Positions 38,142-51,700 of a stretch of DNA of 64,000 nt are shown here, one piece after another. The translations under genes were made by a program, and so were the position numbers. Below the pieces are notes generated by a model. The model was not told where the DNA came from. It was given only the letters and a program-made list of their open reading frames with translations, and made no database searches. Each line of letters begins with the position of its first letter. Within the stretch, counting starts at the first letter, position 1. Source of the DNA: Phyllostachys edulis (lineage: Eukaryota > Streptophyta > Magnoliopsida > Poales > Poaceae); contig CM070563.1 in assembly GCA_036346405.1 (NCBI GenBank), positions 20,999,022 through 21,063,021 on the forward strand, written 5' to 3'.

Positions 38142-41051
38142 TCACCCCCCCTCAGATTTTGTAGCATCAAAAACTTGACTCTCCTGATCATTCTTGTTCA
38201 ACTTTTCTTTCTCAGCTTTAGCTACAGCAGCTCTAACAAGCTCCTGAGCCTGCATGGCTGAGATCACTTCCTTGCTATTATGAGAATGATTACCCAAAAC
38301 AATACCACAAGAAATAGTAACATTCTCTAAATAATCAATAGAAGCATTATTAAGAACATTAAAAGAATTTTCAGGTTTACCTTGATACTCCAAGTTCTGG
38401 ATAGACTTCAAGTTAGAAACCTTCTTCTCCATGGGGATCCCCTTATCCTGAATCCTAGAGCACTTTCGAATGGCTTGTTGAGGTTCCAGAATTTTATGTT
38501 TCCTACCTTTCTTTTTAGGAGACACCCACCCTTCTGTCACCCCCTCAATTATATAACTACCCCTTGGATCAGTGTCCTCTCCTAAATGAGTCATATCGCT
38601 AACAGCTTCTGTCTTATCAATTTTAGGTTTGTCCAGATCAACCATAGTGTCTGAAAATCATGCATCTTTTTCCAGAAGACTCAATACTGTCTTGAGACGT
38701 TGAGGAAATCTCTGCAAACTTCTCAACAGTTCGTTTACCTGTAGGTGTCTGTAAACAAGGCCATAGAGATGCAAATAACACAGTAGGGCCACCTTCAGTA
38801 TGAACTACAATATCTCCTTGAGAAGAGTTCATAGAAGCAGTATCAGTTTGATTTCTCAATTCAACCTAGTCTTCTTGGAGACCACAAACACCATGTGAAT
38901 CCAAAGATACCTTATCTTCTTCTTCTTTTTCCAAGTCAACATCCCTCCTAATATCACTTGGATGCCTAAAAGCCAAAGGCACAATCTAAAGAACATCAGG
39001 AAATTCCTCATCTTGAACATCTCCCACATTATCATCCAAATTATCTCCTTCTTCCATAATAGGTTCAGTTGTATCATTAACATTCAGCACATCCTCACCT
39101 TGATTACTAAGTTGAAAAACCACCATGTCAGAACACATAACTTCCTTCTCAGAATTTTTCTGCTGTTTACCTTTGGACTTGTTATTCCCATCTCCACTTT
39201 TATGGTCAGAAGATTGATGCTTTTCCCCCCAAACTTCTCTGCCATCTTTTCCCATTCAGTTTTTCGATTGCTTTCACTGGATTCTGCTTTATCATCATCA
39301 TACTTTTTATGCGCATGTATTTTGTGGAAATGGTCATAAACTGGTCCTTTCTTCTTTCCCGCCACACCCCCTTCAGCTTCAAATTTAATTTCATACCCCA
39401 TAGAGTTGATGAAGATTTCAACAAAGCAATTTATACTAGAAGGATCTCTGCTAAGTACTTTAACTCTAACAGGATCCGCTCTCAACAAGCTTATCTCATC
39501 GACTTCTACAGGCTCCCCCATCGTGCTAGCTATTTATTTAACTATGTCCTCTGACTTTGCTGGACTTGGAATCCCAAAAACCTTAATCCAAGCTGCAGTA
39601 AGGACCGAAAAGGCTTCATAATCTAAATTAGATTTGTCAATCTTGGCTTTGATGGAATGAAGATCCAATTCCACCCCCCTAGCTTTAGACCAAGTCTCCA
39701 GCATTTCCTTAGAGGGAAACACCACAGCATAATCCTTTTTAGAAAACTTCCTGACTTTCCAATCCCAATCAGCTTTAATCAGCTGCTTCAATTCTGCCTC
39801 AATTTTGTTCACAGAAGCTACCCCCTCCTTAATGTGTACAACACCTGAAGCAGCTAGCTGTTTTGATAATTGCAAACCAGCCACATGCAAACTGTAAAAA
39901 CTTTGTCCTGGAATACCAAAACCACATAACTTTAGGCCGAGAATTTTCTTTTCCCCAGGGCAACCAGAAGTCATGTGTCCCGTCTTTTTACACTTGTAAC
40001 ACACAGGAGGGTTAGTACAGCGAGCTTGATGATGTCCTGACTACAAGCATCTAAGGCAAGTTCCTCGATCCTCATATCTAAGCACCCTAGTATTCAGACC
40101 AATATCACCCCAGCTTTTTTTCATGTCATCTCCTTTATCAACAGCTACAGGAGGATCCCATTTTAATTGAGATCTACTAGTATCATCTCTGAGGTTACCT
40201 CCTCTTCCTCCATAACCACCCCTAGAACTTCCTCTCTGAGAATCATCCTAGCGAGAACCCCCTTCACGATTCAAGTTTTCACGGCGGGACTCATTCTGCC
40301 ACCCCTTATCTTTCGAAATTTTTTCTCCAAGAGCTCCCCCATGAACATTCGAATCAAAACGAGCACGATCAGAACCATGAGCATTAGTAGACATACCAGA
40401 TCTCGAGTCACCCCCATGATGAAACTCCTGGTTCTGCCACTTTTGGTCTTGATCTCGTAGAAGTTTCGTGCGTAGATCTGTTTCCACCAAGAGATCATCA
40501 TCTTCCATCTACGCATCAGACGCACTACGCTTTCCTCTGGCCCAACTGCAACCACCCCCTCCGAACCGCCCAGGAAACCTTCCCCGACCCCGATCCATCA
40601 CCTCCCCACTCACAACTTCTGCGTAAGATCTGGTGAGAGGTGGTGGATCTAGAATCTGCCGCGCAGATCTAGCTCCCGAACCCCATCGGCGAACTTCACT
40701 AGCTCTAGCAACAAACCCTAAATCGCCCGCACACGCCCTCTTCGGAACCCACCGCCACACTGATATCGAGATACTACGCCAGGAGTGAGCGAAGATATCA
40801 GCGATGTGCGTCTCGTACCTGTGGGCTAGCCCAGATACTCCATCCTTGGGCCTGGACGCTCCTTCCTCCCGTCCCGACACGTCGCCATGAAGAGATGGAT
40901 GGAGGATCGACCCGCCAGGTGACCTTCGTCGAGAAGCTTCGTTAGAGGAATGGACGCCCGCCCGTTGTGACACGCGCTCACCATCAAGGGATGGGCGATC
41001 TCCCCTCCGACACAACGCGTGTTCGTCAATCACGATGAACAAACTTCCCAC
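38142..41051 (-). pseudogene. LINE ORF1: nucleic-acid binding protein (broken)
   Basis: The first part (41051-40509) contains SYAEVVSGEV followed by an Arg/Gly-rich stretch. An in-frame TAG at 40511-40509 separates it from MEDDDLLVETDLR. A CCHC knuckle, CYKCKKTGHMTSGC, appears near 40000, then a DUF4283-like module (AELKQLIKADWDWKVRKF). The rest is acidic and Ser/Lys-rich, spread over changing frames. ORF1 of plant L1 elements coats the RNA and is needed for movement. Several stops and frameshifts show it is inactive. Confidence 0.75.
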
Positions 41052-41199
41052 AAAGCTTCGTCGATTTTCGCCACTGTCTCCTCTCGCTCTCTACTTTTCG
41101 AGGAAGACGACAAAGTCATCTCGTTCTCTTCTTCTTCATCCATGTACATATATACGTGGGCACCGTCTCCTCTCGCTCTCTGCTTTTCGTAATTTTCTT

Positions 41200-41765
41200 T
41201 TTTGACTATTTATTTATGTAATTCTTTTAAAAAATGTATTATTTTTTAAAAAAAAACAATATTGCTATGAGCGGCAACATATAGCTTAACACAATTAGAC
41301 TACCGAAATACACAATCTCACAAAACATGTGCATTACGCAACACTGCCGAATTTTTTAGTAATAATAAATAATAAATCAGAAATTACAAAAGTGAGCATG
41401 GTGCGTGAGAAATTACAAATCTGATGAGGACGCTGAAACAAATCGTGTCCATCCGTGGACGCTAACAAAGCCTGCGTTCCAATCTGTGAAGATGAGCACT
41501 CCTGTCCGGTAGGAAGATTGCGAACATTAAACAGGGGACAGACTGCATCTTTCTACTTTGTTTTTATCCATCGTTCCCTGCTTCTGTTTTTACAAGGAGA
41601 AACCACACTTAGTTGCTGACATGCTCTGCATGTTTGGCTGATTTGGTTTATGCCATCTTTCTACCGTAGTTGTCTTGTTCGAATCATTAGGATGTAAGCA
41701 CAGGTGAATCTAAACTTAATATGCTTCGAATTGAACCGAGAACGAAATATGACTTGGCAATTTTG

Positions 41766-41805
<40 letters not shown>

Positions 41806-41899
41806 ATGCCAAAATTGAGCAGGTCAATCAGTTCCGAGTCCGACTTCTGAGTTGAATATGTACATGTTTAATACCATAAGAAATGCGATAAGTCTCTGT
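41200..41899. other. Intergenic DNA between LINE and gypsy element
   Basis: AT-rich DNA without coding potential. The only feature is a (CT)n microsatellite at about 41768-41801. Confidence 0.6.
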
Positions 41900-41904
41900 A
41901 TCTA

Positions 41905-42245
41905 TGTTACGTTCCCGATCTATAGTATTTACAGCAACATCAACATATGTTCTGGAGAGGAGAAGAACTGGAGGTAAAGGGATAAAGGGGATAAAGGGAG
42001 AAGGAGAAAGGTAGAAGACAGTTTAGGTGTTCTCTTTACAATCGACACCAACAAAGGAAACTCAAGTCTACTATTTATCATACGGCCAAACGACATCTTG
42101 CTCCCTACGACAGCGTCTTCAGTCGGCCTAGATTCAAGTGGCCCATTCGTTAGTTGGATAACAGTTGTTGGGCCTATTTCCCCTCAGCCCCTTCCTTCTC
42201 CCGCCGAAGGGATTATCAGTGGTCACAACAGTAGAGACTATGACA
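41905..42245 (-). repeat. 3' LTR of the Reina-like element
   Basis: It starts TGTTACGTTCCCG on the plus strand and ends GACTATGACA. Next to it (42246-42262) is a C-rich run that is the polypurine tract on the element's own strand. Confidence 0.9.
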
Positions 42246-45200
42246 TCCTCCCCCCCCCCTTCAGACACAGCTTGTCCCCAAGCTGGTAAATGCGGGAAAC
42301 GAGATTGAAGCTCATCAAGGTCCTCCCAGGTGGGCTCGGCACTAGGTGGTCCTGACCATTGAACCTGGACTTGAGTAGTGGATGTCATTCCTTTGTCTCG
42401 GAGACGTTTCTACAGCACTCGGAGAGGAATTCGGAGATCTTCAGTAGAACTTGGAAGTTCAGATTGTGCCACTGTCGAAGGAGGAATAGCTCGCCGAAGT
42501 TGTGACACATGGACAACCAGGTGAATTGCTGAAGAAGATGGCAATTTGAGTTTGTATGCAACCGGCCCAACCTTCTTCTCAACCTGAAAAGGACCGAAGT
42601 AGCGAAATGCCAATTTGTGATTAGCTCTTACTCCTATTGACCTCTGAACATAGGGCTGGATCTTCAAATACACCCAGTCCTCCTCCTGGAATTCCCTGTC
42701 CGATCTTTTCCTATCAGCTTGCACCTTCATATGTTGGTTGGCTCGGTTGAGATGCTGCTTCAACAGCTCCGTCATCAACTTTCATTCTTTCAACCACTCT
42801 GACAATTCAGTATTCTAGCAAGTTGAGGAATCCCTGATACCGAAATGCCTCGGTGTATAGCCATACAAGATTTCAAATGGAGATTTACCCAAGGTCGAAT
42901 GCATGGCAGTGTTGTACCAATACTCCAATAAGGCCAACCAGTTAAACCATTTACTAGGACAAGCATGAACAAAACATCTCAGGTAAGCTTCCACACACTG
43001 ATTCACACGCTCAGTTTGCCCATCCGTTTGCGGATGATACGCAGTGCTCATCCTCAATTGGGTTTGTGCAACCCGGAATAATTCCTTCCACGATAAGCTG
43101 GTGAACATTCGATCTCGATCCGACACAATGGACAGTGGTAACCCGTGTAGCTTGAATACATGCTGCATAAAGACTTGTGCTATTTGGAAAGCTGTAAAAG
43201 GATGTGCAATGGCAATGAAATGGGCATACTTAGAGAATTTATCTACCACCACCATAATGCAGTTGAATCCAGCAGACCTTGGCAGTCCCTCAATAAAATC
43301 CATTGATATAATTTGCCAAGCTTGATCTGGAACCGGCAGGGGTTGTAACAGCCCCAGATAGCGCACATTTTCTGCCTTTGCTTGTTTGCAAATGGAGCAT
43401 TGCTCCACGAATTCTCGGACCATTCGTTTGATTCCCAACCATGCAAACAACTTGCGAATACGATGATAAGTAACTTGGAGTCCAGAATGACCACCAACTA
43501 CACTGGAATGCAATGCACTTAGAATATTGTGCTGAATCTGTGCATTATTTTTCTACCCACACACGGTTTCCAATCTTGAGTATGCCATTGCTTAACTAAA
43601 ATTTTGAAGTTCCATTTCCAGATACGGTCAGGTCTTGTAATAGTTTGCCAGACTGCGGGTTGTTTTGATATCCACTCGCTATTGCCTCCATCCAATCCGG
43701 TATAACAGTCGATATCGCTGTCACTTCTCCTCTTCATTTTGTTCTCTACGAGATAAAGCATCTGCAGCTCGGTTTGATGTGCCCGGCTTGTACACAATCC
43801 GATATTGGAGCCCCAAGAGCTTGGTCATAACCTTTTGCTGCCACGAGGCATTCAAATGCTGATTTCCAAGATGAACTAAACTGCGTTGATCGGTCCGGAT
43901 CAAGAATTCCGCTATCTGCAAATATGTCCGCCGGTGCTCAACAGCCAAAAGAATTGCCAATCCCTCTTTTTCATAAGTAGACAACCCTTGTGCCCTTGGT
44001 CCCAAAGCCTTACTCAAATAAGCAATAGGATGATGATTTTGCATTAAGACTGCACCTATACCTCTCTCTGATGCATCCGTTTCCACCACAAATTCCTGCG
44101 AGAAATCCGACAAGGCCAGAACCGGTGTAGAGATGAGAGCACTCTTCAAAGCTTGAAAGGCTTCATCCTTTGCCATAGTGCAAACAAATACCACATTCTT
44201 TTTGAGTAATTCTGTTAGTGGGCGACTGATCACACCGAAATTTCTGACAAATTTGCGGCAGTAGCCCGCCAATCCTAGGAACTCACGGACTTGCTTCACA
44301 TTCACTGGATTCGGCCATTCCTGGACAGCCTTGATGTTTTTCGGATCAGTAGCCACTCCATCTTGACTGACAATGTGTCCAAGGTATGTTAGCTTCCTTT
44401 GGGCAAAGTCACATTTGGATCGTTTTATCTTTAACCCATGGCATCTCGGAATTTCTAACACCTGCCGAAGATGTGTCTCATGCTGCTCCAAGTCCCGACT
44501 ATACACAAGTATGTCATCAATAAAGACTAACACCCCTCGACGCAAGCATGGCTCAAGAATAGTATTCATTAATCCCTGGAAAGTTGCAAGAGCATTTGCC
44601 AACCCGTACGACATTACCTTGAATTCATAATGTCCTTGATGCGTCTTGAAAGCCGTTTTATGTTCATCTTCAGGATTCATGCGTATTTGGTGATATCCTG
44701 CTCGCAAGTCTAAACTGGTAAACCACTGCGAGCCCGCTAACTCATCCAATAGCTCGTCAATAACCGACAATGGATAACGGTTCTTCACCGTAATAGCGTT
44801 TAGATGTCAGTAATCCACACAAAATCTCCACGTGCCATCCTTTTTAGGAACTAGTAGCACCGACGATGCAAACGGGCTGAAACTGTGCTGGATAATACCC
44901 TGCTGAAGCATATCATTCAATTGCCTTTCAATCTCATCCTTTTGTGCCAGGCGATATCTGTAGGGCCGTAAGTTAACAGGTTGGGCACCAGGTTGTAAGG
45001 GGATTCCATGATCAAACTTCCGTGGCGGTGGTAAGCCCTGTGGCTCAGAAAACACATCTGAAAATTCCGACAATAGGCGCTGAACAGTGCTTGGACAATG
45101 GGATTCTTCAGTCTGCACCAGAACTAGTTGGACTCTAGCTTCCGGGAGTAATTGCTCAGTTGTCGTTACCTCCAATTCTCTGTCGGCGATATCTTCCTTC

Positions 45201-46920
45201 AACCCCCGAAGGACATTACATTTTCCCATGTAATAGAATGTCAGAACCTTCTTACGCCAATGAATCGCCATTGGGCTGTGTCGCTCCAACCAATCCATGC
45301 CCATAATAAGATCATAACCACCCAACGCCAAAACCTTCAGAGTTGACCTGAAATCAACACCTTGGACTTGCCAACAACAATTCGGGAACTCTCTTTCACT
45401 GGTCAGTATTCCCCCATCAGCAATTCTGACCTTGATTGTGCTTCGGGATTCCTGCTCACCTTGCAGCCTGTTTGCCAAAGTTCTTCCCACGAAACTATGA
45501 GTACTGCCCGAATTAATAAGAATGGTAGCGTCCATTCCCTGGACCGTGCCCTTAAGTCGGATTGTTCTCGGTGTCTCAGCACCATGCGTCGCAGCTACAG
45601 ATATTGCAAGTACTTCCTCCCCTTGGGAAGTTTCTACCTCTGAAGGTGTACTCTCCATCTTCGATTCATGAACCAGTTCCCACATTTCTTGCACTACATG
45701 CAGTTGTACTATAGGCCCACATCGGTGCTCCTGATTCCACTTCTCCCCACAAGTATGGCATAGACCCTTAGCTCGCCGATAAGCCTTGAGAGCTGCAATT
45801 TTATCATTAGGTCCACTAAATCTTGCACCCTCTCCACCCCTTCGGTCTTCAGGTCGATTTCCAAAACTTCCCGATGGCCTTCCCGGCGATGCTGGTAATG
45901 GCACTGCCGTTCACGAAGAGGATCGCCCCCCGTCGAGAAGTCTGTTCGGCGCGCCTCCCCCCGCATGGTCTCCAGTACCTCTACCTTTAGATAGGCCAGT
46001 GATACCGTTGTATCCAGGTTCTTTGGTTGATGAAGAACAACTGCTGCCCGGATACCACTTCTTAATCCATCAGTGAACTGTGTTACAAAGAACATAGGAT
46101 CCCATGTATGGTGAGCTAACAGATGATGCATGGATTCATTGAATTTCTCTACGAACTCTGAGACCGTTCCATTCTGCCTCAGACGGTTAAAGTGCCGTAG
46201 TTGTTGCTGAAATTCCTCTTTGCCAAAATGCAGATAGACCGCTTCAGCAAATTCCTCCCAACTCGTACATTTAGTATGTGCTTGAGTCGCTGGTAACCAT
46301 AACACAGCACTGCCCACAAAATGCATCGCAGCGACACTAATCCAAAGCTCTGGCCGTGTAGCACAAACCCGAAAATACACTTCACATCTCAACTTCCAAG
46401 CCTTAGGATTGTCTCCATCAAATTGGGGGAAATCTGATTTTGGCAGTGCCGGGTGATAATGATGGGCTCCCTGGAACCGATTGCCCGTGTTTCCCTCATC
46501 AATCGGTGGCATTGGTAAAGGATGCAATCCGTTCATACCGTTGCCTGAGGAAAACTCCATGGTGCTATTTTCCCTGATCCTTACTCGGTTCTGGATCGAA
46601 TCACCGACTCCGCTGGTCCTACGCCCCTGGTCATCTTCCTCTTTGAGTTCCTTGGGCTTCAGGTGTTTCGGGAGCGGCAACAGTGGCGGCATCTCCGCCG
46701 CGTTTCGCGCTGGGGCTGCCTCTCGAGCCATCACCTTGACTTGTTGCCGCAACTCTCCCACTTCGTCCCTTAATTCATCAACAAAGGCAACCATCACCGA
46801 TTTCCAATCCTTCAATTCCATTACCATAGGCTTAATCTCCGCCATCGACTCAACCAATGTCTGCATAGTCACACTTTGCGCCTTGCTTGCTCTGGTAAGC
46901 GCGGCGATTTCCTGCTCCAT
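42134..46920 (-). pseudogene. Reina-like gag-pol polyprotein (broken)
   Basis: Gag begins at 46920; it has the retrotransposon gag core (WKLRCEVYFR, FNESMHHLLAHHT) and, after a frameshift near 45900, the knuckle CHTCGEKWNQEHRC. The protease follows with LINSGSTHSF. RT has FCVDY, then an in-frame TGA at about 44809, FIDD as catalytic motif and GLAGYCRKFV. RNase H has VVETDASERGIGAV. Frameshifts near 43735 and 43520 precede the integrase, which shows H..H..CSICKQAK and MDFIEG / IVSDRDRMF / W+E as zinc and DDE parts. Stops near 42815 and 42410 precede the chromodomain-like VQWSGPPSAEPTWEDLDEL. At least five breaks make it inactive. Confidence 0.88.
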
Positions 46921-47007
46921 GGCTATTGCTTTACCTTGGGCTCGCGTTTGATAGCAGGGTCTCTCCAGATTTGCTACGGCTCTGGGATCGGAGGCTCTGA
47001 TACCAGT

Positions 47008-47339
47008 TGTTACGTTCCTGATCTATAGTATTTACAGCAACATCAACATATGTTCTGGAGAGGAGAAGAACTGGAGGTAAAGGGATAAAGGGAGAAGGAG
47101 GAAGGTAGAAGACAGTTCAAGTGTTCTCTTTACAATCGACACCAACAAAGGAAACTCAAATCTACTATTTATCATATGGTAAAACGGCATCTTGCTCCCT
47201 ATGACAGTGTCTTCAGTCGGCCTAGATTCAAGTGGCCCATTCATTAGTTGGATAACGGTTGCTAGGCCTATTTCCCCTCAGCCCCTTCCTTCTTCCGCCG
47301 GACGGATTATCAGTGGTCACAACAGTAGGGACTATGACA
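47008..47339 (-). repeat. 5' LTR of the Reina-like element
   Basis: It is almost identical to the copy at 41905-42245, with TG..CA ends. At 46993-47005, just inside it, the minus strand reads TGGTATCAGAGCC, the primer binding site for initiator tRNA-Met. Confidence 0.9.
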
Positions 47340-47344
47340 ATCTA

Positions 47345-48794
47345 TCCCACACAAATTAGAATCTGCGTACATAGGCTGAAGCTGAAGCTGGTCACACTCA
47401 ATGACTAAGGGGAAATTTTACGTGCACGTGTGTTGTGTACGACTCATATATGGTCAAGTAAAAGGAGAGGGTTGTGTCTCGAAATCAGGACGTAGGTATC
47501 TTGTTGAATCTCGTAAATAAATCCTTATGTGTGTCTTCACAAAACTGATAATATTCCTCGTGGTATGCTGCCGCCGGTTCTAAGGATGAGTATACTCTGT
47601 ACAAATCACAAAAGTGCATCATCACTTGTACTCACAAGAAAATTTGGCAGTTATACAGGGATCAGTTGAGACTTCACAAGTATCATTGCAGAGAATAAGA
47701 GAACTAACAAAAAATCAAAGACATTTGAATGTATGTCTCTTATTAACAAGCCAAAGTTGAAGGTCAAAATACCCAAATTGTTCACCGTGTTGATCAATGG
47801 TAGTGCTACCGGCTGGGAGTTCGAATTTTGGAGTTTAGACAATTCTTATCCTGGAAGTGGAAGCAACAAATAGGATAGCAAATACTTTATACTTGTCATG
47901 GACTGATGGTCTACGAAGCACTTACCTCGGCTGTTCGGCAGCGTGGGCGGTGGAGAGTTGGGATGGGAGATGATTTTGGCGTCGAGAGCAGCAGGTCGCG
48001 GCAGAGAATGGCCGTGCTGCGTCCCCACCGGCTCGTCGCCGCCTCGCCGGCTGTGGGTAGGGGAAGCCTTTCTTCAGTAATCAGTACTGGGTTCTCAGAG
48101 TCCTTGCAATTGCCATGGCCACCCTCCCTCTCAAGTGACAAGGCACCATTCACCAAACAAAGCAAAAGCCAGCATGACCGCTCACCCGGGATTTAAAAAA
48201 AAACGGTATGTTTCGTACCGGCCGGAAAAGAGGTGTTTTCGTACTAATTTTGACGAGACCTTGATGTTAATGCTTATAGAACACCAAAGAAACACAATAC
48301 ATTGAGGGGGGAAATATATAAGAAAAAGAAATACCAAACCGGAATCGGCCGGTTACCGGCTCAAAATCCGTTATTTTAATCCTTGCTGCTCACTATCTGT
48401 TGCTCAAGATGTTTGGCCACAAAATTCGTCATGATATCATGCACTAACGATCGCTTGTTCTTAACCACAGCTTCCATTCAGAAATGCTGCGTGTATCTTT
48501 AAGTTGAATACTGAAGGAGTGAAAAATAACATTGGGGAAACAGGAACTTGAAAAGGGCAAGAGGGTAACAGCTCTTCTTGACCCCCAATTAACCTCATTA
48601 GCTCGTCAATATCAGAAAAGGTTTTAGTACAAGCTAACGAAAGAACAACACAAACATTAGGTTTTTCGAGACTTGTTCTCAACAGTCCTTCAAGATCTAA
48701 AAAAGTGTGACCAATGAGAAGTTTGCCAGAGCGGATAAATGAAGTGAGCAACTACTCCAAAAACTGACTGTCAACTCTACGCAATCTCCATCAA
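47345..48794. other. Stretch downstream of the methyltransferase gene
   Basis: Part of it must be the 3' end of the methyltransferase transcript. At 47925-48165 is a GC-rich patch that on the minus strand ends in GCCGAG/GTAAGTGC, a good splice donor; it may be a leader exon, but no coding frame convinces me. At about 48190-48380 two GGTA..ACCGGCCGG-type blocks face each other as rough inverted copies, perhaps a small hAT-like MITE. No full gene is visible. Confidence 0.4.
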
Positions 48795-51700
48795 TCAAAC
48801 CCCATGTAGAGCCTTTGATATGCCTCTTATCGTATCTGGACTTGTTCTGCAGCACCCCCCTATCAGGGAGGCCCCAGCATCATGCCATTTTCTCACATAT
48901 GAAACAAAATCTTCATTTGAAACGCCCGAACAAGCCTGCATGAAGTATCAAAGAGCTTGTGGTTATGGACTACATATTGGCATACTGTTGCTTTTGATAA
49001 TTTGACTAGCGCGTAACATTTTGACATCTTCTTCTAATGTAAAGGAATGGAGACTACACATCTTTTTTCCCAATCAGAATAGAGGCTGCTCTTTTCTTTT
49101 TCCTATTAACTTTCTTTTCTAAAAAAATGCAGTTCAATAATTCAGTGGAAGAATGCCCTTTAAAAAAAGGGGGTTCCCTTATTTCTATTATTAGAAACAA
49201 CAGTACAGGTACAGAGAAAATCAGGTACGCACATGGGTTCTCAAGACATGGATCGTGCTTGTTATGATTCCCGATTTGGGGGTTCTGGTAGAGATACTTT
49301 TAATCAAGGTTCGGGGTGGAAGTATCATACTAGCTCGGAGTTCCCTTATTAGGGAAGGGGGTTTACAGCGGGTGGGATTTCTAGGGAGGAGCTGGAGATA
49401 GGGGTGGGAACCCTAGACATGGTATCAATAAACATGTGCCCTCCAAAGATCCTTCAGTTGGTTTTGTTAAAGGGGAAGAACTAAACAAAGGATGGGTTGA
49501 TATTGAGCCTAATACAGGGGTGCTTAGATATGAGGATCGTGGCACTTGTTTTCGGTGCTTGCAATCAGGTCACCATCAAGCTAAATGCACTAACCCCCCT
49601 GTTTGCTACAAATGCAAGAAAATTGGGCACATGACATCTGGTTGCTCTGAGGGTAAGCAAATCAAGGGGTTGAAGCTGTGTGCGTTTGGGATTCCTGGAC
49701 AAGGTTTTTACAGTCTACAAGTTTCTGATCTGAAAGTTTCCGAGCAACAAGAGGTTACAGGGGTGTTGAGTGTTAAGAAAAGGGTGGCTTCTGTTAGCAA
49801 GATTGAAGCAGAATTAAAACATTTAATTCAAGCTAACTGGGACTGGAAAGTCAGAAAATTATTAGATTCAGACTTTGGGGTGGTTTTTCCTTCCAAGGAA
49901 ATGCTGAATACTTGGTCTAAGGCTAGGAGTGTAGAACTGACACTGCATTCCATCAAGTCTAAGATAGATAAATTGACATTGGATCCTGAAGCTTCTTCAG
50001 TTCTTACTGCAGGTTGGGTTAAGGTTTCAGGTATTCCTCTTTATGCAAAGACATCTGAAGTGGTTAAGGAAATAGCTAGTACAGTGGCGGACCCAATCGA
50101 GGTGGATGAGATTAGCTTGATGAGGGTAGACCCTATGAGGGTTAAAGTTCTTGGCAGGGATCCCTTTAACATTAATTGTTATGTTGAGATATTTATCAAC
50201 TCTATGGGGTACGAAATTAAATTTGAAGTTGAAGGGGGGCACAAAAGGGAAGAAAGGTGGTCCAATGTATGATCATTTTCATAAAATCAATGCTCATAAA
50301 AAAGAGGATGAAGACGAGGATGAGGAAGATGAATCAAATGGAAGTACTCATAAAACGGAATAGGAAAAAAAAGGCTGAGAAATTTAAGGGTGATTCTCAT
50401 CAATCTTCAGACCAGAAAAGTGGAGGTGGCTCTGATAAAAATAAGGGTAAACAAAGGAAGGGTGAGGAATGCAAAGAAGAGGCTGATTGTACTGATTTAA
50501 TGGTGTATAATTCTAAGAGTTAGGTGTTATCTGTAGTACCTTTATCTTTTAGTTTTCCTGAAAATCTGGATATAGAAGGATCTAATTCTCAAGAGAGATG
50601 TGAGAAGAAGATTGACAAGCAGAGGGATGGGAATGATGATTTTGGTCGGATGGGAGAGGTGTCACATGATTTAGACGAGGACTGTAATTCTATTCCTAAA
50701 CATGCTATAGTGGTTCATAATTTTGAAGGCACTTCCCTATTACCGCCTGCTTTATGGCCATGTCTTACTTGTCCGGTTAACAAACAGATTTCTGTTGAGG
50801 AGTACAAGGCAGATTTACAAGAAGAGTCCAAAATCAAGGAGAAACTTGACAGTCAAAGCAGTCTGGTTTTGAGGGGTGTTATGACAGAAGATTTGGTTGA
50901 CAAAGGGAGTGATGAGGAGTTCAGAGAGGAAGTTAAGGATTATAATTACAGTGCAGACAAAGGGGGCGTTCTTAGTGAACAAAAAAAGAGGGGGGGAAGA
51001 GCGAATTCAAAGAACCTGCTCTGGCAACAAGAAAGAGTGAAAGAATTCAAGATCAAGGCATATCTATTCAGAAGAAGGCTTCGTTGTTAAAATCCATCCA
51101 CAATCTGGACACTCAAGCAAATCTTTTACTGTCTCGAATGATACTCCTGTTCATTATCTAGAAGAAGTAGCTACTTCATGTTGGATTAGTCTAGGTTCAA
51201 ATGAGTTGGAGGCTAGAGATGTGATTTCTGCCATGCAGGCTCAAGAAATGGTTAGGGCTGCAATTGCTAAGGCTGAAATTGAAACAAAAAAGTTGGCTGA
51301 TCAGAACAGGAACAAATCTGATGGGGGGAGGTAAGTGGAGAAGCAGATATCACAAAGGTTGATGTTGTCTCAAGGGGTGCAGTTGGTTTTAGAGTAGATA
51401 AGAGAGGCAGAGGCAGGGTGAAAATGGAGAGGTTTAATTATAAAAAGTTTAACACATGAGGTTCCTATTCTGAAATATTAGAGGTCTGGGTAAACCTGCC
51501 AGAAAAAGGTAGCTCAAAGAGTTGATGTTAAAGAGAAGTTTGATGCTGTTGGGGTGCAAGAAACAATTAGGAAAGATTTTTCTGTCAGAGATTTGAAGGC
51601 TTTATCAGGGAATGATGACTTTAATTGGCATTGGGTTCCTGCTGAGGGGCATTCTGGGGGTATGTTGTTGGGAGTGAGAAAGGAGCTTTTAGAGACTAAA

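Larger units (their letters stand above)
34230..41186 (-). mobile_element. Near full-length L1-type LINE, minus strand
   Basis: The 6957-bp element has a T-run at 34231-34239 (poly-A tail on its own strand) and is flanked by the same 13 bases, TCGTAATTTTCTT, at 34217-34229 and 41187-41199. That is the hallmark of target-primed reverse transcription. ORF1 (zinc knuckle) and ORF2 (endonuclease, RT, zf-RVT) lie in the expected order. Its 5' leader contains a phrase CTCCTCTCGCTCTCT twice, about 88 bp apart. The element is no longer intact because both ORFs carry stops and frameshifts, listed below. A second copy of the same family lies at about 49.2-61.8 kb. Confidence 0.9.
41905..47339 (-). mobile_element. 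Ty3/gypsy chromovirus, Reina-like, with both LTRs
   Basis: A complete 5435-bp element flanked by ATCTA at 41900-41904 and 47340-47344. Short LTRs of about 340 bp, one gag-pol frame and a chromodomain-like end of the integrase point to the Reina branch of chromoviruses. On the minus strand it runs: 5' LTR, primer site, gag, protease, RT, RNase H, integrase, polypurine tract, 3' LTR. The coding part is broken (see next entry). The two LTRs differ at several bases plus a small indel (about 10 bp in a GGGATAAA repeat), so insertion is not recent. Confidence 0.92.

Noticed and set aside
47911..48165. Minus-strand 84-codon ORF with a good splice donor
   Set aside because: No domain, no partner exon found, and the coding frame does not clearly run into the donor. 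Kept only as a note on the stretch.
48190..48380. GGCCGG-rich inverted blocks as a named MITE
   Set aside because: Ends pair only roughly and no target duplication is clear, so it is not listed as an element of its own.
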